The notes beneath the pieces were generated by a model. It saw only the letters and a list, made by a program, of their open reading frames with translations, did no database searches and had not been told where the DNA came from. From positions 1 to 64,000 of the forward strand of contig NZ_NFLN01000006.1 in the NCBI RefSeq assembly GCF_002160955.1: a stretch of DNA of 64,000 bases. Direction: 5' to 3'. Below, piece by piece: positions 17,284 to 23,980 of this stretch. The first letter of the stretch is position 1. Each line of letters begins with the position of its first letter. This DNA comes from Gemmiger sp. An120. GTDB taxonomy: Bacteria; Bacillota; Clostridia; Oscillospirales; Ruminococcaceae. Position numbers and translations under genes: made by a program.

Positions 17284-18885
17284 ATGAAACTGACCTTTCT
17301 GGGCGCCGCGCACGAAGTGACGGGCAGCTGCTTTCTGCTGGAGGCGGCCGGGCACCGGCTGCTGATCGACTGCGGCATGGAGCAGGGCCCCGACCTGTAT
17401 GAAAATCAGCCGATGGATCTGCCGCCCGGCCAGCTGGACGGCCTGCTGCTGACCCACGCCCATATCGACCATTCCGGGCGGATCCCGCTGCTGTACAAGC
17501 AGGGTTTTGCCGCGCCGGTCTGGTGCACCGACGCCACCGCCGACCTGTGCGCCATTATGCTGCAGGATTCCGGCCACATTCAGGAGAGTGAAGCCGAGTG
17601 GCGCAACCGCAAAGCCGCCCGCAGCGGCGGCGAGCCGTACGAGCCGCTGTACACGGTGGCCGACGCGCTGGCGGTGATGAAGCAGTTCGTGCCGGTACCC
17701 TACGGGGAAAAGCGGGAGATTCTGCCCGGCATCCGGGTGCGGTTTACCGACGTGGGGCATCTGCTTGGCTCCGCCTGCATCGAGATCTGGGCCGCCGAGA
17801 ACGGCAGCGAGGAGAAAATCGTCTTTTCCGGCGACGTGGGCAACCTGAATCAGCCCATCCTGCGGGATCCCAAGTCCCCGCCGGGGGCGGACATCCTGGT
17901 AATGGAGAGCACCTACGGCGACCGCAACCACAACAAATCCCGGCCGGATTACGCCAAGGAACTGGCCGCGCTGGTGGAGGACACCTTTGCCCGGGGCGGC
18001 AACCTGGTCATCCCCTGCTTTGCGGTGGGCCGCACCCAGGAGATGCTCTATTTCTTCCGCCAGATCAAGGAGCAGAACCTGGCCCCCCGGTTCCCCAACT
18101 TTGAGGTCTGGCTGGACAGCCCCCTGGCGGTGGAGGCCACCCACGTATTCCGGGAAAACCTGTGGGAGTGCGTAGACGACGAGGCCCGGGCCCTGCTGGA
18201 AAAGGGGATCAACCCGCTGCAGTTTGAAGGGCTGCACCTGTCGGTCAAGAAAGAAGAATCCCAGGCCATCAACATGCTGCAGGGCAGCCACGTAATTTTG
18301 TCCGCCAGCGGCATGTGCGAGGCCGGACGTATCCGCCACCACCTGAAACACAACCTGTGGCGGCCGGAAAGCACCATCCTGTTTGTAGGCTACCAGTCGG
18401 AGGGAACCCTGGGCCGGGCCCTGGTGGAGGGCGTCAAGGAGGTCAAACTGTTTGGTGAGCCGGTGCAGGTGCGGGCCAAGATCCAGGTGCTGGCCGGCGT
18501 AAGCGGCCACGCGGATCAGAGCGGCCTGCTGCGCTGGGCCAAGGGCATCCAGCCGCCGCCCCGCCAGGTGTTTGTGGTGCATGGCGACGACGCGGTCTGT
18601 GATGAGTTTGCCGGGCTGCTGACCCGGGAACTGGGCCTGCGGGCTGAAGCGCCTTTCAACGGGGCGGAGTACGACCTGCTTACCGGCCGGTGCCTGGATC
18701 CGGGCAACAGCGCCCGCATCAAGAAGCCGGCCGCCGCCCGCAAGACGAGCCCTGTGTTCCAGCGGCTGCTGAACGCGGGCAAGCGCCTGCTGGCGGTGAT
18801 CGAGCGCAACGAGGGCGGCGCCAACAAGGATCTGGCCCGCTTTGCCGACCAGATCGACGCCCTGTGCGACAAGTGGGACCGCTGA
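17284..18885 (+). CDS. metallo-beta-lactamase/beta-CASP RNA-processing nuclease
   Basis: 533 residues, related to YsH1/CPSF73-type ribonucleases. The di-zinc site is intact: THAHIDHSGR (motif II), DVGHLLGSA, FSGDVGN, then beta-CASP motif A (MESTYGDRNH), the GMCEAGRIRHH region and motif C-like VSGHADQSGLLRW, ending VHGDD. Expected to cleave RNA endo- or exonucleolytically. A basic C-terminal tail of about 60 residues follows the catalytic domain. It is monocistronic between terminator and the MATE leader. Confidence 0.9.
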   Translation: MKLTFLGAAHEVTGSCFLLEAAGHRLLIDCGMEQGPDLYENQPMDLPPGQLDGLLLTHAHIDHSGRIPLLYKQGFAAPVWCTDATADLCAIMLQDSGHIQESEAEWRNRKAARSGGEPYEPLYTVADALAVMKQFVPVPYGEKREILPGIRVRFTDVGHLLGSACIEIWAAENGSEEKIVFSGDVGNLNQPILRDPKSPPGADILVMESTYGDRNHNKSRPDYAKELAALVEDTFARGGNLVIPCFAVGRTQEMLYFFRQIKEQNLAPRFPNFEVWLDSPLAVEATHVFRENLWECVDDEARALLEKGINPLQFEGLHLSVKKEESQAINMLQGSHVILSASGMCEAGRIRHHLKHNLWRPESTILFVGYQSEGTLGRALVEGVKEVKLFGEPVQVRAKIQVLAGVSGHADQSGLLRWAKGIQPPPRQVFVVHGDDAVCDEFAGLLTRELGLRAEAPFNGAEYDLLTGRCLDPGNSARIKKPAAARKTSPVFQRLLNAGKRLLAVIERNEGGANKDLARFADQIDALCDKWDR

Positions 18886-18889
18886 CCCC

Positions 18890-18919
18890 TTGCATTTTGG
18901 CGAAACAATATGGTATACT
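18890..18919 (+). promoter_or_regulatory. promoter for the MATE riboswitch leader
   Basis: TTGCAT (18890-18895), 18-bp spacer, extended -10 TGG-TATACT (TATACT 18914-18919). Overlaps the end of the preceding gene by no more than a few bases. Confidence 0.7.
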
Positions 18920-18925
18920 CGGCTC

Positions 18926-19029
18926 TGGAATTGAATAAAGGCCCTGCCACCGGGTAGGGCCGATGCGGGCAGCATTTCTGTTTACGGCGTTAGGTCTTTG
19001 CAGTCGTAAACCGGGATGCTGCTTTTTTT
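18926..19029 (+). ncRNA. probable guanidine-IV (mepA-type) riboswitch with terminator
   Basis: Leader between a good promoter and a MATE pump gene. First hairpin: GGCCCT (18940-18945), loop GCCACCGGGT, AGGGCC (18956-18961). Second, composite hairpin: GCAGCAT (18969-18975) pairs with ATGCTGC (19016-19022), enclosing GTTTACG (18980-18986)/CGTAAAC (19005-19011), directly followed by seven T (19023-19029), so it is a terminator. The hexamer ACCGGG occurs in the first loop (18949-18954) and beside the terminator stem (19010-19015); its self-complementary CCGG could make the loop-loop contact. Guanidine-IV riboswitches are known to control mepA/MATE genes in clostridia; assignment rests on context and this architecture, without a covariance search. 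Confidence 0.6.
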
Positions 19030-19043
19030 GCGGAGGAGTTGCC

Positions 19044-20324
19044 ATGAAAACCAAGCTGCGGCGTTACATTGTGTCCAATCTGATCGCCATGACCGGCCTG
19101 TCCTGCTATCTGCTGGCCGACACCTTTTTTATCTCGGTGGCCCAGGGGGCAAACGGCATCACCGCGCTGAATCTGGCGCTGCCGGTATACGGGCTGATGT
19201 TTGCCATCGGGTCGATGATCGGGGTGGGGTCGGCCACCCGGTATTCCCTGAGCCGGGCGGTGGGCTGGGGGGACGAAGACCGGTATTTTTCCGGCTCGGC
19301 TCTGGGGGCGCTGGCCGCCAGTGTGCCCTTTGTGCTGCTGGGGCTGTTTGCCACCGACGGGGTACTGCTGCTGCTGGGGGCGGACGCCACCATCCTGGCA
19401 GTGGGCCGCAGCTATCTGCGGATCGCGCTGTGCTGTGCGCCGTTTTTCATGCTGAACTACACCTGCACCGCCTTTGTGCGCAACGACGGCGCCCCCACCA
19501 TAGCCATGGCCGCCACCCTGACCAGCGGGCTGTTCAACATTCTGTTTGACTACATCTTCATGTTCCCCATGGGGATGGGCATGGTGGGCGCGGCGCTGGC
19601 TACCGGCCTGTCCCCGCTGGTGAGCATGGGGATCTGCCTGGTGCATTATCTCTCGCCCAAAAACAACGTGCGGTTTGTCTGGGCGGTGCCCTCCCTGCGG
19701 CGGCTGGCCGCCAGCTGCAGCCTGGGTGTGGCGGCCTTTGTGGGCGAGATCTCCGGCGCGGTGACCACACTGGTATTCAATTTTCTGCTGCTGAACCTGG
19801 GCGGCAACGTAACGGTGGCCGCCTATGGGGTCATCGCCAATGTGGCGCTGGTGGCCACCGCCCTGTTCAACGGCGTATCTCAGGGGCTGCAGCCGCTGGC
19901 CAGCGCCGCCCACGGTGCCGCAAACCGGGAGGAGGAAGCCTGGCTGCTGCGCCGCTGCCTGCAGATCGCCGCCGCGCTGGCGGTGGTGCTGGTGGCGATG
20001 GTGCTGCTGCTGGCCGAACCGCTGGTGGCGGTGTTCAACAGCGAGGGCTCGGCCCAGCTGGCCGCCTATGCGGTGCCGGGCATCCGGCTGTATTTTCTCG
20101 GGTTCCTGCTGGCCTGCTTCAACATTGTGCGGGCCGGATACTTCGGGGCCGTGGGCATGGGCCGGGAATCCGCGGTGATCGCCCTCTCCCGCGGGGTGGT
20201 AAGCATCGTGCTGTTTGCCGTGCTGCTGGCCGCGCTGTGGGGCGTTACCGGGGTCTGGCTGGCCTTTCCCGTTTCGGAGGGCTTCACCCTGCTGATCAGT
20301 GCCCGGATGGGCCGCAAATCCTGA
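19044..20324 (+). CDS. MATE family efflux transporter (MepA-like)
   Basis: 426 residues, 12 predicted membrane segments in two homologous halves (NLIAMTGLSCYLLADTFFI..., AAFVGEISGAVTTLVFN...). MATE proteins export cationic drugs or small toxic cations using Na+ or H+ gradients. Start ATG 19044 with GGAGGAG eight bases before; the open frame upstream is the leader RNA. The preceding probable guanidine riboswitch suggests the physiological export substrate may be guanidine or a guanidinium compound. Convergent with the phosphatase gene, sharing a terminator. Confidence 0.92.
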   Translation: MKTKLRRYIVSNLIAMTGLSCYLLADTFFISVAQGANGITALNLALPVYGLMFAIGSMIGVGSATRYSLSRAVGWGDEDRYFSGSALGALAASVPFVLLGLFATDGVLLLLGADATILAVGRSYLRIALCCAPFFMLNYTCTAFVRNDGAPTIAMAATLTSGLFNILFDYIFMFPMGMGMVGAALATGLSPLVSMGICLVHYLSPKNNVRFVWAVPSLRRLAASCSLGVAAFVGEISGAVTTLVFNFLLLNLGGNVTVAAYGVIANVALVATALFNGVSQGLQPLASAAHGAANREEEAWLLRRCLQIAAALAVVLVAMVLLLAEPLVAVFNSEGSAQLAAYAVPGIRLYFLGFLLACFNIVRAGYFGAVGMGRESAVIALSRGVVSIVLFAVLLAALWGVTGVWLAFPVSEGFTLLISARMGRKS

Positions 20325-20330
20325 CACAGA

Positions 20331-20365
20331 AAACGCGCCGCCCGGCTGGCCCGGGCGGCGCGTTT
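20331..20365. terminator. bidirectional terminator
   Basis: 15-bp stem AAACGCGCCGCCCGG/CCGGGCGGCGCGTTT between convergent genes. Confidence 0.88.
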
Positions 20366-20368
20366 CAT

Positions 20369-20824
20369 TTATTTCTGTTTCAGGGTTTCCAGCAAGCCGG
20401 CACAGCCCGCGCACACATCCGCGTAGGTGGCCTCAAAATCGCCGGTGTACCAGGGGTCCGCGATGCCCCGTTCCTCCCCGGCGTAGTGCAGCAGCAACTG
20501 CAGCTTACCCTCCGGGTCACCGCCGAAAATCCGCCGCATATCGGCCAGGTTGCGGGCCTCCATACCGATGATCCGGTCCCAGGCGGCATAGTCCTGCCGG
20601 GTCAGCGGGGTAGCCGTCCGGGGCGGGCAGGGCACCCCATGGGCCAGCAGGGTGCGCCGGGCGGGCGGATAGACGTCGTTGCCCTCCTCCTCCCGGCTGG
20701 TGGCCGCGCTGGCCACCGTGACCGCCTGGGCCAGCCCCGCGTCGTTCACCATCTGCTTCATCACATATTCCGCCATAGGGCTGCGGCAGATGTTGCCCAG
20801 GCAGACAAACAGGATTCGTGTCAT
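20369..20824 (-). CDS. low-molecular-weight protein-tyrosine phosphatase
   Basis: 151 residues, standard size. P-loop C-x5-R at residues 8-14 in VCLGNICRSP; the general acid loop is DPWYTGDF near the C-terminus. Removes phosphate from phosphotyrosine (or phosphoarginine in some homologues, where a Thr replaces a position in the P-loop; here Ile12). Start ATG 20824. Lies 28 bp after the HTH gene and is probably the last gene of that operon. Confidence 0.92.
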   Translation of the reverse strand: MTRILFVCLGNICRSPMAEYVMKQMVNDAGLAQAVTVASAATSREEEGNDVYPPARRTLLAHGVPCPPRTATPLTRQDYAAWDRIIGMEARNLADMRRIFGGDPEGKLQLLLHYAGEERGIADPWYTGDFEATYADVCAGCAGLLETLKQK

Positions 20825-20852
20825 GATGCCTCCCTCTCCCGGCACATACCGG

Positions 20853-21062
20853 TCAGTCAAAGTAGAACAGTTCTTCAAATTTTTTGTCCAACGCGATACA
20901 GAGAATCAGCGCCAGCTTAGCGCTGGGGCTGAACTGCCCCGTCTCCAGGGAACTGATCGTGTTGCGGGAAACGCCCACCAATTCCGCCAGTGCCGCCTGG
21001 GACAGGCCCTTTTCACTGCGGGCCTCCCGCAGGCGGTTTTTCAGAACGAGCGCCTCGTTCAC
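20853..21062 (-). CDS. small XRE-type HTH transcriptional regulator
   Basis: 69 residues, essentially only a Cro/CI helix-turn-helix (GLSQAALAELVGVSRNTISSLETGQFSPS). Begins at GTG 21062, which overlaps the TGA stop of the preceding gene (GTGA), so it is translationally coupled. Such short regulators paired with a small membrane protein commonly repress their own promoter; the palindromes in the promoter at 21429-21463 are candidate sites. Confidence 0.9.
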   Translation of the reverse strand: MNEALVLKNRLREARSEKGLSQAALAELVGVSRNTISSLETGQFSPSAKLALILCIALDKKFEELFYFD

Positions 21063-21391
21063 AATGCCACGCCCAGCATACGGCAGGCGACCTCCACCAA
21101 TGCCAGCACGGTGACAAATCCGGCCGCCGCCGCCAGGAACAGCTGCAACCGGCTGCGCTTGAACCGCCACGCCGCGTAGCATTCCCCGGTGAGATAGGCC
21201 AGAAACATGGCGCGGACGCCGTAATCGATCTCCCGGCCGGCGGCAAACGCCAGCAGCGCGATAACCAGGAACACCCCGCAGAACAGCGTTTTGCCGAACA
21301 GCCGCCCTTTGTCCCGCATGACCCGGGTTTCTTCGTCGATGCCCAGTACGCCTTCCTGCCGGGCTCTTTCCAGAATTTCTTCCTTCTGCAT
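21059..21391 (-). CDS. small integral membrane protein paired with HTH regulator
   Basis: 110 residues: a charged N-terminus (MQKEEILERARQEG) then hydrophobic segments at about residues 36-52, 60-72 and 82-104. Resembles the DUF6442-type proteins that accompany XRE regulators in Firmicutes (from memory, not searched). Start ATG 21389-21391. First gene of the three-gene operon. Function unknown; it may sequester the regulator or sense envelope state. Confidence 0.75.
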   Translation of the reverse strand: MQKEEILERARQEGVLGIDEETRVMRDKGRLFGKTLFCGVFLVIALLAFAAGREIDYGVRAMFLAYLTGECYAAWRFKRSRLQLFLAAAAGFVTVLALVEVACRMLGVAL

Positions 21392-21428
21392 GGGTACACC
21401 TCCTGGACCAAACCACTGGCTTTTGTGT

Positions 21429-21463
21429 GGTATCAGGATACCATTGCCAAGTGTACTTGTCAA
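21429..21463 (-). promoter_or_regulatory. promoter with palindromic operators for HTH operon
   Basis: Near-consensus: TTGACA (21458-21463), 17-bp spacer, TATCCT (21435-21440). GGTATC-CT-GATACC (21429-21442) covers the -10 and AAGT-AC-ACTT lies just downstream of the -35 in the spacer. Confidence 0.78.
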
Positions 21464-21491
21464 TACATTTTTCGATTTTTGTCACAAAATC

Positions 21492-21524
21492 AAGGCGGCG
21501 GCCCCCCCCAGGGGCCGCCGCCTT
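21492..21524 (-). terminator. terminator-like hairpin after DUF4349 gene
   Basis: 14-bp stem AAGGCGGCGGCCCC/GGGGCCGCCGCCTT; U-tract interrupted (GATTTTG). Confidence 0.65.
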
Positions 21525-21535
21525 ACTGTGTAGGA

Positions 21536-22519
21536 TCAGGATTCCGGTTTTTCCGGCTTGTCGGATTCGGGCTTTGCGTACAGCGGGCCGTAGTCCGCGC
21601 CCGCAGCGCCAGGCTGGACGGGCGGCACCGGCCGGGCGGCCGCGGTGGCGCGGATGCGCTTGCGGCTGCGGCGGGCGATCAGCAGCACGATCACCAGGAT
21701 CACCGCCAGCACCAGCAGCGCCGGCAGCCGGTAGACCAGGAACACCGCCAGATCCTGGCAGAACTCGCCAAAGTCCACCCAGCTGTTGGCAAAGGCCTCA
21801 CCAATTCGCTCACCAAAGGTGGGCTCCACGATGGTCAGGGAATCCACCTCGTTCAGGTAGACCTCCACGGTGCAGTAGTCCACCTGGTCGTCCATGGCAC
21901 GCATCTGGGCGGTGTAGCTTTCGATCTGGTACTCCACATCGCTCAGCTGCTGCTGGATCTGCAGCAGGTCGGTCAGGTTCTCGGCCTGGGCCATCAGTTC
22001 GGTCAGGCGGGTGCGCTGGGTCTCCAGGCTTTCCAGCCGGGCCTGCACATCCACGTAGGAAGCGGTGATGTCCTCCATTTGCTCCTGCTTGTTCACCAGG
22101 TTGCCCACGCCGGAAGCCTCATTGAGGAAATCCGCATACCGGTCGGCCGGTACCCGCAGGGTCAGGCGGGACCAGCGGCTGCCCCGCTCGGCGCTGCCGC
22201 CCTCCTCGTTGCTCTCCACATAGCCGCCTGCCTTGTCCAGCGCGTCCAGCAGGGCTGTGCGGGCGTCCGTGTAGGTTTTGGTTTCCAGGTCCAGCGTGGC
22301 GGTGTACACCAGCTTGCGGCCGCCCGCTTCGGGCAGCAGCGTACCGGTTTCCCCGCTGGTTACGCCGCTCTCCTCCATGGCCATATCGTAGTTTTCCTGG
22401 GGCGCGGCAGCCGCCGCTCCGCCGCCCACCGCGGTGTTCATGGAAGACGAAGCGCCGCAGCCGGCCAGCAGCGCGCAGGCCAGCAGCAGGGCCAGCATTG
22501 TCAAAATCGTGCGTTTCAT
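21536..22519 (-). CDS. DUF4349 lipoprotein
   Basis: 327 residues. Signal peptide with lipobox LLAG-Cys (about residues 17-21), then a DUF4349 domain: beta segment (RKLVYTATLDLETKTY), LTLRVPADRYADFLNEA, a coiled coil around residues 175-230 (SYVDVQARLESLETQRTRL), and a C-terminal membrane helix (LPALLVLAVILVIVLLI) with a basic cytoplasmic tail. Anchored at both ends, it spans the wall-membrane zone. Function unknown. Start ATG 22519 with GGAGGGA upstream. Divergent from the phosphofructokinase. Confidence 0.88.
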   Translation of the reverse strand: MKRTILTMLALLLACALLAGCGASSSMNTAVGGGAAAAAPQENYDMAMEESGVTSGETGTLLPEAGGRKLVYTATLDLETKTYTDARTALLDALDKAGGYVESNEEGGSAERGSRWSRLTLRVPADRYADFLNEASGVGNLVNKQEQMEDITASYVDVQARLESLETQRTRLTELMAQAENLTDLLQIQQQLSDVEYQIESYTAQMRAMDDQVDYCTVEVYLNEVDSLTIVEPTFGERIGEAFANSWVDFGEFCQDLAVFLVYRLPALLVLAVILVIVLLIARRSRKRIRATAAARPVPPVQPGAAGADYGPLYAKPESDKPEKPES

Positions 22520-22579
22520 GAGATTCCCTCCTTCTTTTTTGGTCTTTCTACTCAAAATACGCGGCCGGGCGGCGGGATA

Positions 22580-22608
22580 TTGCGTCCCGGCCGAAAATCC
22601 GATACAAT
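22580..22608 (+). promoter_or_regulatory. promoter for PPi-phosphofructokinase
   Basis: TTGCGT (22580-22585), 17-bp spacer, TACAAT (22603-22608). Confidence 0.65.
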
Positions 22609-22681
22609 AAAGGGCAGGTCCGCGTCAGGCGGGCCTTCTGTCTGTATTATATAACATCCGAAAGGGAAAGTGGGTAACGAT

Positions 22682-23917
22682 ATGATGACGAACGGGATCG
22701 GGAACGTTCTGGTGGGCCAGTCCGGCGGGCCGACCGCGGTAATCAACGCCAGCCTGGCCGGCGTGTACGAGGCCGCGCGGTCGCTGGGTGCGCCGCGTAT
22801 CTACGGCATGAAGTACGGCATCCAGGGCTTTCTGCAGGGCAACCTGGTGGAGCTGGACAAACTGCTGGGGGACAAGCTGGACGTGGAACTGATGCTGCGC
22901 ACCCCCTCCAGCTATCTGGGAAGCTGCCGCTACAAGCTGCCCGACCCCGCCCAGGACGAGGGCCCCTACCGCACCCTGTTCGCCCTGTTTGAACGGTATG
23001 ATATCCGGGCGGTCTTCTACATCGGCGGCAACGACAGCATGGATACCATCGCCCGCCTGAGTGCCTGGGGCCGGGCGACCGGCAGCTCGATCCGGTTTAT
23101 CGGGGTGCCCAAGACCATCGACAACGACCTGATGCTCACCGACCATACCCCCGGCTACGGCAGCGCGGCCAAGTATATCGCCACCATCATGAAGGAGGTC
23201 ATCTGCGACTCCTCGGTATACGACCTGCGCAGCGTGACGGTAGCCGAGATCATGGGCCGCCACGCCGGCTGGCTGGCGGGCGCGGCCTGCCTGGCCTGCG
23301 GGCCGGACTGTGACGGCCCGGACATGATCCTGCTGCCGGAGGTGCCCTTCTCGCCGGAGACTTTCCTGCGCAAGGTGGACACGCTGCAGCGCAGCAAGCC
23401 GAATGTGATCATCGCCGCCAGCGAGGGCGTGCGCACCCGGGACGGGGTGTTCCTGTGCGACCTGGTGTCCGGCGGCGGGCAGCTGGACGCGTTCGGTCAC
23501 AAGAGCATGCTGTCCGGTACCAGCCGGTACCTGAGCGATCTGATCCAGAGCAACCTGGGCTGCAAGAGCCGCGCCATTGAGCTGTCCACCCTGCAGCGGT
23601 GCGCCAGCCATCTGGCCAGCCGCACCGACATTGACGAGGCCTACCGGGTAGGCGCCGCGGCGGTGGAGGCGGCCCGGGGCGGCCTGACCGGCCGGATGGT
23701 GACCCTGCGCCGGCTGAGCGACGTGCCCTACCAGTGCGTGACCGGCACCGTGGAGATCGAGCAGGTGGCCAACCTGGAAAAGACGGTACCCGCCGACTGG
23801 ATCGCTGCCGACGGCACCCATGTAAACGAAGCCTTTGAACAGTATGCCCGCCCGCTGATCCAGGGCGAGCTGTCCCCCATCTTTGTGAACGGCACCCCCC
23901 GTCACATCCGTCTGTAA
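22682..23917 (+). CDS. diphosphate-dependent 6-phosphofructokinase
   Basis: Glycolysis: fructose-6-phosphate to fructose-1,6-bisphosphate, likely with PPi as donor. 411 residues. VGQSGGPTAVINASLAG (donor loop), YIGGNDSMDT, GVPKTIDNDL with Lys in place of the Gly of ATP enzymes, and MGRHAGWLAG. The PKTIDND lysine is the usual mark of PPi dependence; the GGND motif is the variant seen in some clostridial enzymes. ATG 22682 is chosen (GTG 22670 would abut the ribosome site; ATG 22685 is also possible). Confidence 0.88.
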   Translation: MMTNGIGNVLVGQSGGPTAVINASLAGVYEAARSLGAPRIYGMKYGIQGFLQGNLVELDKLLGDKLDVELMLRTPSSYLGSCRYKLPDPAQDEGPYRTLFALFERYDIRAVFYIGGNDSMDTIARLSAWGRATGSSIRFIGVPKTIDNDLMLTDHTPGYGSAAKYIATIMKEVICDSSVYDLRSVTVAEIMGRHAGWLAGAACLACGPDCDGPDMILLPEVPFSPETFLRKVDTLQRSKPNVIIAASEGVRTRDGVFLCDLVSGGGQLDAFGHKSMLSGTSRYLSDLIQSNLGCKSRAIELSTLQRCASHLASRTDIDEAYRVGAAAVEAARGGLTGRMVTLRRLSDVPYQCVTGTVEIEQVANLEKTVPADWIAADGTHVNEAFEQYARPLIQGELSPIFVNGTPRHIRL

Positions 23918-23926
23918 GAAAAACAA

Positions 23927-23980
23927 ACCGGCCGCCGCGCCAGGGAGAGCATCCCGGGCGCGGCGGCCGGTATTTTATTT
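23927..23980. terminator. bidirectional terminator
   Basis: 15-bp stem ACCGGCCGCCGCGCC/GGCGCGGCGGCCGGT with T-rich flanks between convergent genes. Confidence 0.88.
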
